Shown one piece after another: positions 9,554-18,730 of a stretch of DNA of 64,000 nt. The DNA lies in contig CALFLL010000072.1 in NCBI GenBank assembly GCA_937880845.1, forward strand, positions 62,001 to 126,000, in the 5' to 3' direction. The position numbers were made by a program, and so were the translations under genes. How positions within the stretch are numbered: the first letter of the stretch is position 1; each line of letters starts with the position of its first letter. The notes under the pieces were generated by a model that was not told where the DNA came from, did not search any database, and saw only the letters and a list, made by a program, of their open reading frames with translations. The DNA is from an uncultured Drancourtella sp. (GTDB lineage: Bacteria; Bacillota; Clostridia; Lachnospirales; Lachnospiraceae).

Positions 9554-10437
9554 TGTGGTTTTGGATCATCTTTGCAGCAGCAATCCTGGTGCTTCTTATA
9601 GCCAGGGTATTATATGAAACCCATACTTTCCGAGTACAGCATTATGAGGTGCATTCCACCAAATTTCCAAAGGATATGAAAGACTGGAAGATTGTGTTTT
9701 TAAGTGATCTGCATAACCATGAATATGGAAAAGGAAATGAAAAATTATTAAAAGAAGTTAAAGACCAGCATCCGGATGCTATCCTTGTAGGAGGGGACAT
9801 GTTGATCCGGCGTCACAACGCAGAAACGGAAAAAGTGTTGGACTTCATGGAGAAGATAGCAAGAATCTGTCCGGTATACTGTGCAAACGGAAATCACGAA
9901 CAAAAAATGAAGGAAAATACACAGTGCTATGGAAGTATTTATGAAGAGTATAAAAAAGCCCTTTGTGATGTGGGAATTCATGTACTGGAAAATCGGACAG
10001 AGGAGATTTACCTGGGAGGAATGAAAACCCGTATCGGTGGTCTGGAAATACCGGTAAAATATTATGATAAAGGGATTCCCGGTCACAAACCTAAGTTTGA
10101 AGAACCAAAACTGGAAGAACAGATGAAAGAGCTGTATCAAAAAGGTGAAACAGACGAATATAATATTTTACTGGCACATCAACCGCTTTATGCTGAACAA
10201 TATGCAAAATGGGGGATAGATTTGATTTTATCCGGTCACCTTCATGGCGGAATGGTGAGGATTCCGGGAATCGGAGGGGTGATTTCTCCTCAGCTCACCC
10301 TGTTTCCTAAATATTCCGGAGAACATAAACGGACAGGTGACTGTGATGTTATTGTCAGCAAAGGTCTGGGGATGCACAGTATTTGTATCCGTCTGTTTAA
10401 TCGGGCAGAAGTGGTTGTTGTCCATGGAAGACGGTGA
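9553..10437 (+). CDS. Membrane-anchored metallophosphoesterase
   Basis: 294 residues. An N-terminal hydrophobic helix (residues 1-20, WIIFAAAILVLLIARV) anchors it to the membrane. Calcineurin-like metal motifs are in order: LSDLHNHEYG, GGDMLI, GNHEQ and SGHLHGG. It resembles the YkuE/YaeI group of membrane phosphodiesterases, some of which act on lipid-linked or nucleotide substrates; the substrate here is unknown. The start overlaps the stop of the HAD gene by one base. Confidence 0.9.
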   Translation: MWFWIIFAAAILVLLIARVLYETHTFRVQHYEVHSTKFPKDMKDWKIVFLSDLHNHEYGKGNEKLLKEVKDQHPDAILVGGDMLIRRHNAETEKVLDFMEKIARICPVYCANGNHEQKMKENTQCYGSIYEEYKKALCDVGIHVLENRTEEIYLGGMKTRIGGLEIPVKYYDKGIPGHKPKFEEPKLEEQMKELYQKGETDEYNILLAHQPLYAEQYAKWGIDLILSGHLHGGMVRIPGIGGVISPQLTLFPKYSGEHKRTGDCDVIVSKGLGMHSICIRLFNRAEVVVVHGRR

Positions 10438-10441
10438 GATA

Positions 10442-10470
10442 TTGAGAAGTCCAAGGAAATTGTGTATAAT
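10442..10470 (+). promoter_or_regulatory. Promoter for scpA-scpB
   Basis: TTGAGA (10442-10447), 17-nt spacer, TATAAT (10465-10470), about 38 nt before the scpA ATG. Confidence 0.7.
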
Positions 10471-10508
10471 AAAACATTAGTAAAAAAGAAAATGAAAGAG
10501 GAAAGAAC

Positions 10509-11261
10509 ATGGGAATACCGGTAAAACTTCCGGTGTTTGAGGGGCCGTTGGATTTGCTCCTGCACCTGATCGACAAAAATAAAATAGATATTTATGATAT
10601 CCCTATTGTAGAGATTACAAATCAGTATATGGAATACATTCAGAAGATGGAAACAGAAGATCTGAATGTCATGAGTGAGTTCCTTGTGATGGCCGCAACT
10701 CTTCTGGACATCAAATGCAGGATGCTTCTTCCCAAAGAAGTCAATGAAGAAGGAGAGGAAGAAGATCCAAGACAGGAACTGGTGGAACAGCTTCTGGAAT
10801 ACAAGATGTATAAATATATGTCCTATGAGCTAAAAGACAGGGAATTTTTGGGTGAAAGAAGTATGTATAAAGGACCGGATATTCCGAAAGAAGTAGAAGA
10901 ATATGTTCCGCCTCTTGACTTGGATGCATTGATCGGAGATCTGACACTGACAAAACTCCACGAAATTTTCCGGGATGTCATGAAAAGACGAATGGACAAG
11001 ATCGATCCGGTAAGAAGCACATTTGGAAAAATAGAAAAAGAAGAAGTGACACTTCCGGAAAAAATAGACTATATTTGTGCTTACATGAAATTACATCAAA
11101 AGTTTAGTTTCCGCGATCTTTTGATGAAACAGTCATCAAAAGTTCAGGTGATCGTCACTTTCCTTGCGGTACTGGAAATGATGAAAGCGGGAGTGGTCAA
11201 GGTCGTACAGGAAGAAACATTCGGAGATATCAGGATCACATCTGTACAGGAAACAGTGTGA
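10509..11261 (+). CDS. scpA: Segregation and condensation protein A
   Basis: Kleisin subunit of the SMC-ScpA-ScpB condensin, bridging the SMC heads and helping origin segregation. 250 residues, normal length. N-terminal signature VFEGPLDLLLHLIDKNKIDIYDIPI and C-terminal winged helix (FLAVLEMMKAGVV). Followed after 28 bases by scpB, the usual pairing. Confidence 0.97.
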   Translation: MGIPVKLPVFEGPLDLLLHLIDKNKIDIYDIPIVEITNQYMEYIQKMETEDLNVMSEFLVMAATLLDIKCRMLLPKEVNEEGEEEDPRQELVEQLLEYKMYKYMSYELKDREFLGERSMYKGPDIPKEVEEYVPPLDLDALIGDLTLTKLHEIFRDVMKRRMDKIDPVRSTFGKIEKEEVTLPEKIDYICAYMKLHQKFSFRDLLMKQSSKVQVIVTFLAVLEMMKAGVVKVVQEETFGDIRITSVQETV

Positions 11262-11289
11262 TTATATCCATACAGGAGGAAAAGAAAAA

Positions 11290-11859
11290 TTGAAAAAAGA
11301 GAAAATGGAAGGAATTATAGAAGCCATCCTGTTTACAATGGGCGAATCCGTAGAACTTTCCAGAATGGCAAAAACACTGGAACAGACAGAAGAAGCGGTA
11401 AAAGAAGCAATCACTGATATGAACCAAAAATACAAAAAAGAAAACAGAGGAATTCATATTATCGAACTGAATGGAGCTTACCAACTCTGTACAAAACCGG
11501 AAGTATATGAATACCTTATCCGTATTGCAAAACAGCCTAAAAAACAGGTGCTTTCCGACGTGCTGTTGGAAACTCTTTCTATCATTGCATATAAACAGCC
11601 GATCACAAAGATAGAAGTAGAAAAAATACGAGGTGTAAAGTCGGATCATGCGGTCAATAAACTGGTAGAATATAATCTTGTGTGTGAAGTAGGAAGACTG
11701 GATGCACCTGGAAGACCGATACTGTTTGGAACAACAGAAGAATTTCTGAGACGATTCAGCGTACAATCTTTAGATGATTTGCCGTCACTTAATGCCGAAC
11801 AGATGGAAGATTTTAAAGAAGAAGCAGAAAACGAAGCTGCCATTCGGCTTCATGTATAA
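11290..11859 (+). CDS. scpB: Segregation and condensation protein B
   Basis: 189 residues with two winged-helix domains; dimeric partner of ScpA in the SMC complex. Typical motifs: EAILFTMGE at the start, LSIIAYKQPITKIEVEKIRGV in the middle and GRPILFGTT near the end. Start taken as TTG 11290, 10 nt after AGGAGG (11274-11279); the ATG at 11305 is 25 nt away and has no ribosome site. Confidence 0.96.
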   Translation: MKKEKMEGIIEAILFTMGESVELSRMAKTLEQTEEAVKEAITDMNQKYKKENRGIHIIELNGAYQLCTKPEVYEYLIRIAKQPKKQVLSDVLLETLSIIAYKQPITKIEVEKIRGVKSDHAVNKLVEYNLVCEVGRLDAPGRPILFGTTEEFLRRFSVQSLDDLPSLNAEQMEDFKEEAENEAAIRLHV

Positions 11860-11881
11860 GAAAAAGAAAGGAAAGACAGCT

Positions 11882-12913
11882 ATGGCAATGAAATTACAGG
11901 CGAGATTGCCGGAACCTGAAGAACTCAAAAATGAATATCCTATTTCCGAGGACATGCAGAAATTAAAACAACACCGGGATGAGGCAATCAAAAAGGTATT
12001 TACCGGGGATTCGGACAAATTTCTTGTTATCGTAGGGCCGTGTTCGGCAGATAACGAAGACGCAGTGTGCACTTATGTAGAGAAACTGGCGGTTTTAAAC
12101 GAAAAAGTAAAGGAAAAACTGATTCTGATTCCACGTATTTATACAAATAAACCACGCACGACCGGAGAAGGATACAAAGGTATGCTTCATCAGCCGGAAC
12201 CGGATCAGGAGCCAAATCTGTACGAAGGTCTTCTTGCCATCCGAAAATTACACATTCATGCCATCAGTGTAAGTGGGCTGACCTGTGCGGATGAAATGCT
12301 GTATCCGGAAAACAGAAGCTATCTCGATGACATTCTTTCCTACGAAGCCATCGGAGCAAGATCCGTGGAAAATCAGCAACATAGACTTACTGCAAGCGGA
12401 ATGGATATACCGGTAGGAATGAAAAACCCCACAAGCGGAGACCTGTCTGTGATGCTCAATTCCATAAAAGCAGCACAGGCCGCACATCGTTTCATCTACC
12501 GTTCTATGGATGTAACAACAACCGGAAACCCGTTGGCACATGCCATCTTACGAGGCGGTGTAGACAAATACGGAACATGCATCCCAAATTATCATTATGA
12601 AGATTTATTCCGATTAAGTAACATGTACGTAAAATCCGGGCTGAAAAATCCGGCCATTATCATAGATACAAACCATTCCAATTCCAACAAAAAATATAAA
12701 GAGCAACTTCGTATCACAAGCGAAGTACTGCACAGCAGAAATTATAACCCGGAACTTGGACAAATGATTAAAGGCGTGATGATTGAAAGTTATCTGATAG
12801 AAGGAAACCAGCCAATCACAGAAAACCGAGTTTATGGAAAATCCATCACCGACCCATGCCTCGGCTGGGAAGACACAAACTGGCTCATCCAGAAAATCGC
12901 AGAAGAATGTTAA
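11882..12913 (+). CDS. aroF: 3-deoxy-7-phosphoheptulonate synthase (DAHP synthase, class I)
   Basis: First step of the shikimate pathway: phosphoenolpyruvate plus erythrose-4-phosphate to DAHP. 343 residues, close to E. coli AroF/G/H. Motifs: VGPCSADNED, RIYTNKPRTTGEGYKG (substrate-binding Lys-Pro-Arg-Thr), GARSVENQQHR, GMKNPTSGD and DTNHSNSNK. The frame is open upstream into scpB (to 11774), but ATG 11882 follows a GAAAGGAAAG ribosome site and gives the family N-terminus. The feedback-inhibiting amino acid cannot be told from sequence. Confidence 0.95.
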   Translation: MAMKLQARLPEPEELKNEYPISEDMQKLKQHRDEAIKKVFTGDSDKFLVIVGPCSADNEDAVCTYVEKLAVLNEKVKEKLILIPRIYTNKPRTTGEGYKGMLHQPEPDQEPNLYEGLLAIRKLHIHAISVSGLTCADEMLYPENRSYLDDILSYEAIGARSVENQQHRLTASGMDIPVGMKNPTSGDLSVMLNSIKAAQAAHRFIYRSMDVTTTGNPLAHAILRGGVDKYGTCIPNYHYEDLFRLSNMYVKSGLKNPAIIIDTNHSNSNKKYKEQLRITSEVLHSRNYNPELGQMIKGVMIESYLIEGNQPITENRVYGKSITDPCLGWEDTNWLIQKIAEEC

Positions 12914-12933
12914 TTAAACTATAACTCAAAAAA

Positions 12934-12977
12934 ACAAAGGGGACGTGTTCCGATGCATCGGAACCTGTCCCCTTTGT
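12934..12977. repeat. REP-like palindrome, copy 1
   Basis: 44-nt imperfect palindrome; arms of 22 nt (12934-12955 and 12956-12977) with two mismatches. One arm reads GGGGACGTGTTCC, the other reads GGGGACAGGTTCC. Same core as the two copies flanking the RAYT gene. It lies just after the DAHP synthase stop and may also act as a terminator. Confidence 0.85.
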
Positions 12978-13091
12978 TGCAAATTGTATAGAATTGTGTA
13001 TGTTGGATTTCGACGAAAATGGAATTGGCGGCATAATTTTGTCTGAATTTTCATAAAGTTGTCTTGAAGAACTTTGGCCGGAGAGAAAGAA

Positions 13092-14366
13092 ATGGGGAAA
13101 AGAAAAAGGTGTTTTTTGAAATGGATTTTTGCAGGAATGCTTTTGATTTTACAATGCGTTATGTTGTCTGGTTTTACTGGTTCGGCAGCAGAAAAAGAGG
13201 AGGAAGAGGTGAAAGAACCGGGGCAGCTATATGCACAGTCGGTTGTTTTGATGGATGGGGAAACGGGAAGGGTGTTGTTTGAAAAGAACGGAAATGAGGA
13301 GCGACCTATGGCAAGTACTACGAAAATCATGACATGTATTTTGGCATTGGAGAGGGGGAATCTTCAAGATATTGTTGTGGTTTCCAAGGAGGCTGCCGGA
13401 CAGCCGGAAGTGCATCTTGAAATGAGGGAAGGGGAAAAGTTCTACTTGAATGACTTGCTTTATTCTATGATGTTGGAATCTCATAATGACAGTGCATGGG
13501 CAGTGGCAGAACAGGTTGGCGGTTCCGTGGAGGGGTTTGCGAAAATGATGAATGAAAAAGCAAGGGAAATTGGGTGTGACAAGACTCATTTTGTCACTCC
13601 GAATGGACTTGACGGGAAAGATTCTGAGGGAATTCATCATACAACCGCTGCGGATCTCGCAAGAATCATGAGATATTGTATAGAAGAATCTCCAAAAAGG
13701 GAAGAATTTTTGAAAATTACCCAAACAAGAGAAAAAACAATTACGGATACAACGAAGAAACAGACATATATTCTTAGAAATCATAATGCATTTTTAGATA
13801 TGATGGATGGGGTTTTAAGCGGAAAAACAGGCTTTACAGCGGATGCGGGATATTGTTATGTAGGTGCAGTAAAGCAGGGAGATAAAACCTTTATTGTTGC
13901 ACTACTTGCATGTGGATGGCCGAACAACAAAGGATATAAATGGAAAGATATGCGAACAATGGTTCAATACGGAATAGATAATTATAGTTATTATAATTAT
14001 TGGAAAGAAGCGGAAAAATGCAAGGAAATCAGACAACTGGAAGCAGGAAAGACACAAGAAGTTGAAAATGCACCTTCAGAAACAGGCAATTTATATGAGA
14101 ATGGGACGGTGAAACTGTTTCTTGAACTTTCGGACGAAGAAAAGGAAAAACGTATTTTGAAAAGAAAAGGTGAAGAAATACATTTACAAATAGAAAAGAA
14201 AAAAGTATTACAGGCACCTTTGAAACAAGGAGAAAGGGTAGGAAAAGTAACTGTTTCGCTAAACGGACAAAAATTAGCGGAAAATAATATTGTTGTGGGA
14301 GAAAATGTTCGGGAAAAGACATTGTTTTGGGTATATAAAAATATATGGATGGAATTCCTGATATAA
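13092..14366 (+). CDS. D-alanyl-D-alanine carboxypeptidase (S11), second copy
   Basis: 424 residues. Signal peptide at 1-33 (basic MGKRKRCFLK then a hydrophobic core). Serine-enzyme motifs: S75-T-T-K78, S130-H-N and K245-T-G. C-terminal beta domain (about 330-405), then a hydrophobic/aromatic end (FWVYKNIWMEFLI) that may bind the membrane. In-frame TTG 13074 is possible, but GGAGAG at 13080-13085 fits ATG 13092. It shares the motifs of the gene at 7488 but is clearly a divergent paralogue. It contains SxN as SHN rather than SAN. Confidence 0.93.
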   Translation: MGKRKRCFLKWIFAGMLLILQCVMLSGFTGSAAEKEEEEVKEPGQLYAQSVVLMDGETGRVLFEKNGNEERPMASTTKIMTCILALERGNLQDIVVVSKEAAGQPEVHLEMREGEKFYLNDLLYSMMLESHNDSAWAVAEQVGGSVEGFAKMMNEKAREIGCDKTHFVTPNGLDGKDSEGIHHTTAADLARIMRYCIEESPKREEFLKITQTREKTITDTTKKQTYILRNHNAFLDMMDGVLSGKTGFTADAGYCYVGAVKQGDKTFIVALLACGWPNNKGYKWKDMRTMVQYGIDNYSYYNYWKEAEKCKEIRQLEAGKTQEVENAPSETGNLYENGTVKLFLELSDEEKEKRILKRKGEEIHLQIEKKKVLQAPLKQGERVGKVTVSLNGQKLAENNIVVGENVREKTLFWVYKNIWMEFLI

Positions 14367-14455
14367 TTTTCTGATAAAAAATTGAAAAATGTAGAATATG
14401 GCAAAAAAAGAGAGTATAATCATATGTAGATTATTTAACCAAGGAGGCGAGTGCA

Positions 14456-15694
14456 ATGATAATTTGTGCAGATTACCTGATTACTGGTGATGGAAAAACA
14501 ATTTTATCCAATCAGGCAGTCAGGGTTGGAAAATTTGGGAAAATTGAAAAAATAGGGAAAAGAGAAGAAATTTTAAAAGAATTTCCTCAAGAAGAAGTGA
14601 AAGATTACGGAGATTCTACGCTGCTTCCGGGATTGTGCGATATGCATGCTCATTTAGGCTATTGGTATTCACAGCCGGATAGTTTCAATTACGGACCACA
14701 GTTGATCATGTTATATGCCCTTCAACATGCCCAGGCAGCTTTTGAAAGAGGCATTACTTCCATACGAGATATGTCTTCTATGCATGGAGTATGTAAAAAT
14801 TTGAAACTGGCGGCAGAAAAAGGATTTGTTACAATTCCAAGAATCACACATACAGATACCGGAATTTGTATGACAGGCGGTCATGCATGGGAGGAAGTAG
14901 AACAGGTGGACGGACCTTGGGAAATCCGTAAAGAAATCAGAAAACAGGTCAGAGATGGTGCAGAATGGGTTAAGGTTCTGACAAGTCATCGTACACATAC
15001 TCCGGAGTTCACGCAGGAAGAATTAAATGCAGCAGTTGACGAATGTCATAGAAGAGGGATTAAATGCGGCGTTCATGCAGGAACAAATCCAAATATCCAG
15101 ATGTGCATCAATGCAGGTTTTGACACGATTGAACATGCAACTTTCATGACACTGGATCACGCAAAACAAATGGCAGAAAAAGGAATTGCATGGACGCCTA
15201 CCATTATGGCATATACATACCTGTATGATATCTGTAAAGAAAACATTGAAAAAAATGCCGGAGCACCGGCAAATGATCCGGTAATGCAAAAAGAACTGAA
15301 AGACTATCAGTATTTTGAACCGGCATATAAAGCATACAGGGATCACTTCAAAGAATTCTACGATACCGGAGTCACTGTAATAGCAGGAACGGATATGGTA
15401 ATGTATCAATCTCCATTGCTTCCGCTTCCAAGAGAACTACAATATATGGTAGAATACGGTATCACACCGGTACAGGCTATCCAGACAGCAACATCAAATC
15501 CGGCAAAAGTGTTAGGTGTAGAAAATGAAAGAGGACTCATTAAAGAAGGACTTGATGCAGATATCCTAGTAGTCGAAGGCAATCTAAGCACAGACATCAC
15601 AAAACTCAATAATGTCAAATATGTGGCACTTGGCGGAAAAACAGTATTCGAAAACGGAATCCGTTACGTAGGCACACACAACATGACAATGTAA
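14456..15694 (+). CDS. Metal-dependent amidohydrolase (imidazolonepropionase/prolidase-like)
   Basis: 412-residue cytoplasmic TIM-barrel hydrolase. Metal ligands by motif: MHAHLGYW (HxH), KVLTSH, GVHAGTN, TIEHATFM and AGTDMVMY (final Asp). An N-terminal small beta domain (ADYLITGDGKTILSNQAVRVG) and C-terminal return (LDADILVVEGNLSTDI) complete the composite domain. Substrate not determinable; the family includes dipeptidases and cyclic-amide hydrolases. AAGGAGG 8 nt before the ATG; a TATAAT at 14415-14420 is a likely -10 with no good -35. Confidence 0.88.
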   Translation: MIICADYLITGDGKTILSNQAVRVGKFGKIEKIGKREEILKEFPQEEVKDYGDSTLLPGLCDMHAHLGYWYSQPDSFNYGPQLIMLYALQHAQAAFERGITSIRDMSSMHGVCKNLKLAAEKGFVTIPRITHTDTGICMTGGHAWEEVEQVDGPWEIRKEIRKQVRDGAEWVKVLTSHRTHTPEFTQEELNAAVDECHRRGIKCGVHAGTNPNIQMCINAGFDTIEHATFMTLDHAKQMAEKGIAWTPTIMAYTYLYDICKENIEKNAGAPANDPVMQKELKDYQYFEPAYKAYRDHFKEFYDTGVTVIAGTDMVMYQSPLLPLPRELQYMVEYGITPVQAIQTATSNPAKVLGVENERGLIKEGLDADILVVEGNLSTDITKLNNVKYVALGGKTVFENGIRYVGTHNMTM

Positions 15695-15701
15695 ACCAAC
15701 C

Positions 15702-15735
15702 GGGGACGTGTTCCGATGCAGAAGAACCTGTCCCC
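15702..15735. repeat. REP-like palindrome, copy 2 (upstream of RAYT)
   Basis: Arms GGGGACGTGTTC (15702-15713) and GAACCTGTCCCC (15724-15735) around CGATGCAGAA. Same asymmetric arm pair as copy 1 (ACGTG against ACAGG), but the centre is not palindromic. Confidence 0.85.
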
Positions 15736-15846
15736 TTTGTAAAAAATCTGAAAACATTTCTTATTTAACAATTATTCTAAATAATATCTTGTTTATCTAA
15801 TATTCTTTTATATCCAAGTTGATAATCGTAAAAATGAGGTGAGAAG

Positions 15847-16593
15847 TTGCCAAGGAGAAAACGTCAAAAATCAGTCACAGATTTTTATCATATTATTGTT
15901 CGGGGAATAGCAAGGGAAGATTTGTTTGAAACAGATCGTAACAAACAAATCATGATGAAATATATGAAGGAAAAGTTGTTTGAAGGGATTGAAATTTACG
16001 CTTTTTGTATTATGAGAAATCATCTGCATTTGTTGATTCATGCAGAGTTAAAGGATATTTCAAAATATATGCATGCCGTGGAAACATCCTATGCTTTATA
16101 TTACAACAGAAAAAAAGAAAGAGTTGGCTATGTGTTTCAAAATCGTTTTAAAAGCTTTCCTATCGAAGATGAAGCATATTTGTGGGCATGTTTGCATTAT
16201 ATCCATTTGAATCCTGTAAAAGCCAAGATGGTGACGGAAACTCAAAAATATCTGTATAGTAGTGCAAGAGAATATATTTTGGGAAGAAAAGGATTAGTAC
16301 ACCCGGAAGCCGTGAAGTATTATAAAAAAGAAAAATTTTTGTATCCGGTTGAAAAAGTTGAAAGAAATTTAAAAACCACTTTTATAGGAGATTTAGATGA
16401 AGAAGAGGAGGAACAAAAGGAAAAGCTTTTTTTAAAGTGGATAGAAAGTTATCTTGAAGAAAATCCTTTTTTAAAACTTTGGGATATCAAGCATCTTGCC
16501 GTCGAAAGACGAAAATTTGCAGAAACAGTTCTTGATTTAAATGTAATGTCAGAAAGAGAATTGTTTAAAAGACTGGAAGAATTTCAAAAATAG
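15847..16593 (+). CDS. REP-associated tyrosine transposase (RAYT, Y1/HUH family)
   Basis: 248 residues. Single-strand DNA nuclease/transposase of the IS200-like Y1 superfamily. HUH motif NHLHLLIH (His59, His61) and the likely nucleophile Tyr118 in HYIHLNPVKAKMV. The N-terminus MPRRKRQ and the RFKSFPIEDEAYL segment are typical of RAYTs. Start is TTG 15847 after GAGGTGAG. RAYTs process REP hairpins rather than mobilise a classic IS, which fits the palindromes at 15,702 and 16,620. The C-terminal part (170-248, with EEEEEQKEK) is longer than in minimal RAYTs and may bind DNA. Confidence 0.92.
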   Translation: MPRRKRQKSVTDFYHIIVRGIAREDLFETDRNKQIMMKYMKEKLFEGIEIYAFCIMRNHLHLLIHAELKDISKYMHAVETSYALYYNRKKERVGYVFQNRFKSFPIEDEAYLWACLHYIHLNPVKAKMVTETQKYLYSSAREYILGRKGLVHPEAVKYYKKEKFLYPVEKVERNLKTTFIGDLDEEEEEQKEKLFLKWIESYLEENPFLKLWDIKHLAVERRKFAETVLDLNVMSERELFKRLEEFQK

Positions 16594-16619
16594 TATTGTC
16601 AGATACTATTGTAATAAAA

Positions 16620-16655
16620 GGGGGACGTGTTCCGATGCATCGGAACACGTCCCCC
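16620..16655. repeat. REP-like palindrome, copy 3 (downstream of RAYT)
   Basis: Perfect 36-nt palindrome (16620-16637 with 16638-16655), both arms reading GGGGGACGTGTTCCGATG. It lies between the converging RAYT and pepP genes and, with flanking A and T runs, could terminate both. Confidence 0.9.
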
Positions 16656-16661
16656 TTCCTT

Positions 16662-18452
16662 TTAAATTTCTCTTGTATAGGTTTTTAACCATTCTTTTTC
16701 TTCATCGTTTAAGTATGGAGAGATTTTTTCATATACGTCTTTATGATAGTTATTGAGCCATTCTCTTTCTGTTTTGGAAAGGTATTCCGGATCGATTCCG
16801 TCAAGGTCGATTGGAGCGAAGGTAATGGTTTCAAAGTACATGAATTGTCCGTATTTGTTCTTGGTTCCTTTTCTTACAATAAATTCGTTTTCTGTACGGA
16901 TACCGAATTTGCCGTCTTCGTAAATTCCAGGTTCGTCTGTGATGACCATTCCTTCTTCGATTTTATGGTGTTCGTTTTTGCTCGGAACGACATACCAACG
17001 GAAGCCTGTCGGTGGCTCGTGGATGTTGGAAAGGTATCCGACGCCGTGGCCTGTGCCGCACTGGAAGTCGAGGTCAAGTTCCCAGATTGGTTGTCTTGCC
17101 AATACATCAAGGTTGTAACCGTAACAGCCGTACAAGAATTTGGCACGAGCGAGATTCATCATTGCACGTACAACGGTTGTGTAGTATTTTTTCATTTCAT
17201 CGCTTACAGATCCGAGTACAAAAGTACGGGTGATGTCTGTGGAGCCTTCGTAGTATCCTCCGCCTGTATCGTTCAGGAAGAATGCTCCCTCTTTTAACTG
17301 AACGTCAGACTCTTCGGACGGAGAGTAGTGCATCATGGCAGCATGATCTGCGTAAGCACAAAGTGGTTCGAAACTGTCGTCGATGTAACCTTCCTGTTCA
17401 GAACGGAACTCTTTCAGTTTTGCAGCAGAACTTAATTCTGTAATGACTTCTTTGTCGTAGCGAGTTTTTACCCAATGCATGAATTTGGTGATGGCAACAC
17501 CATCTTTGATGTGAGCACGTTTGATATTTTCCAGTTCTACCGGATTTTTCATAGCTTTCATCAGGATGCTTGGGTTTGCACATTCAACAATCTTGCAAGG
17601 AATGTTTTTGTAAAGTGCATAATTCATCTTCATCGGATCAATCATAGCAATGGTATCGGAAGAAAATTTTTTTACATCTTCATAAATGTCGTTATACGGA
17701 TGTACATGTACATTGTTTTTTGCAAATTCTTCACGGATACGATTGTTCAATTTATTTTCGTCGGCATAAAGTTCCATACTATCCATAGTGATGATAGCAT
17801 AGGAAAGCATCATCGGAAGGTATTCAACATCATCCCCGCGGACATTTAGAATCCAACAGATATCTTCCAGGGAAGCAAGTACATGTGCCGTTGCATGGTT
17901 TTCTTCCATCGCTTTTCTGACACGTGCCAGTTTGGAAGCAACGCTTTCGCCGGAATATTTTTCTTCCAGGAAAAATGCAGGTTTATCGGAAAGTGGCGGG
18001 CGGTCTTCCCAGATCATATCGATGAGATCCTCCGTGTAATCAATGTGGATACCCTTTTTGGAAAGAGCTTCTTCGTATTCCTGACCTTCACCCATAGAGA
18101 GAACACGACCGTCAAAACCAACGGTACCTCCTTCGGGAACGTAGGATTGCAGAAATTCTGTTACAGAAGGTGTGTCACCTACAAACATCTTCATAAGACG
18201 GATGCCGCTTCCTTCCATTTCATGTTCTGCTTGGAAGAAATATCGTCCATCTGTCCAAAGACAGGCATCATCCTTTCCGATTACGGCAGTTCCGTAGGAA
18301 CCGCTGAATCCGGTGATAAATTTTCTTGCTTTAAAATGTTCACCAACATATTCGCTCTGATGGAAATCGGCAGTTGGGACAACGTAAGCATCGATTCCTT
18401 TTTCTGTCATCAGAGAACGAAGTTTGGCAATTCTGTCAGCTACAACAGTCAT
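16662..18452 (-). CDS. pepP: Xaa-Pro aminopeptidase (M24B, long form)
   Basis: Removes an N-terminal residue preceding proline. 596 residues: two creatinase-like N-terminal domains (the first contains VPTADFHQSEYVGEHF, where eukaryotic and Firmicute long forms match) and a C-terminal pita-bread catalytic domain. Metal ligands lie in FLNDTGGGYYEGSTDITRTF (two Asp), GTGHGVGY (His), DEPGIYEDGKFGIRTEN (two Glu). The end carries the extra M24_C segment (FAPIDLDGIDPEYLSKTEREWLN). AGGAGG precedes the start. Divergent from a peptide transporter gene, consistent with peptide use. Confidence 0.95.
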   Translation of the reverse strand: MTVVADRIAKLRSLMTEKGIDAYVVPTADFHQSEYVGEHFKARKFITGFSGSYGTAVIGKDDACLWTDGRYFFQAEHEMEGSGIRLMKMFVGDTPSVTEFLQSYVPEGGTVGFDGRVLSMGEGQEYEEALSKKGIHIDYTEDLIDMIWEDRPPLSDKPAFFLEEKYSGESVASKLARVRKAMEENHATAHVLASLEDICWILNVRGDDVEYLPMMLSYAIITMDSMELYADENKLNNRIREEFAKNNVHVHPYNDIYEDVKKFSSDTIAMIDPMKMNYALYKNIPCKIVECANPSILMKAMKNPVELENIKRAHIKDGVAITKFMHWVKTRYDKEVITELSSAAKLKEFRSEQEGYIDDSFEPLCAYADHAAMMHYSPSEESDVQLKEGAFFLNDTGGGYYEGSTDITRTFVLGSVSDEMKKYYTTVVRAMMNLARAKFLYGCYGYNLDVLARQPIWELDLDFQCGTGHGVGYLSNIHEPPTGFRWYVVPSKNEHHKIEEGMVITDEPGIYEDGKFGIRTENEFIVRKGTKNKYGQFMYFETITFAPIDLDGIDPEYLSKTEREWLNNYHKDVYEKISPYLNDEEKEWLKTYTREI

Positions 18453-18521
18453 TTTAAAAACCTCCTTTTAGCCAAACTATTAATGATATTATTAAGTATT
18501 TTAACACTATTTCAATAAGAG

Positions 18522-18539
18522 TTCAAACAATAGTTTGAA
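18522..18539. promoter_or_regulatory. Palindromic candidate operator between pepP and the transporter
   Basis: TTCAAACAATAGTTTGAA: perfect 7-bp arms around AATA, in the 278-bp divergent intergenic region. On the minus strand a TTGAAA with a TAATAT 18 nt on lies just downstream (plausible pepP promoter), and AATAGTTTG recurs near 18,472-18,480. For the transporter a weak TTGGCA (18635-18640), 18 nt, TAATAT (18659-18664) is possible. The rest of the region is A+T-rich with nothing else I can name. Confidence 0.45.
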
Positions 18540-18730
18540 TATTATAAAAGAAAAAAGGGCATATCGGAAAAAATAAAAAAAGTATAAAAATAATAAAAAA
18601 AAGCTAAGGAATTATTAAAAGTTATATTGTTTTTTTGGCATTCATATGGTAATATAAATAATATTAAAAGTTTTCAAAAACGATTATTATCATTTGAGAA
18701 AACAAATTATATAAGGGAGGGGTAAAACCT

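Larger units (their letters stand above)
15702..16655 (+). mobile_element. RAYT-REP unit
   Basis: A Y1 transposase gene with one REP-like palindrome on each side (copies 2 and 3) and a third copy 2.7 kb upstream. This is the arrangement known for REP-associated tyrosine transposases. The unit boundaries are inferred from the palindromes. Confidence 0.65.

Noticed and set aside
16743..18518. Plus-strand frames across the Xaa-Pro aminopeptidase gene
   Set aside because: Shadows of a well-supported minus-strand gene; no recognisable protein.
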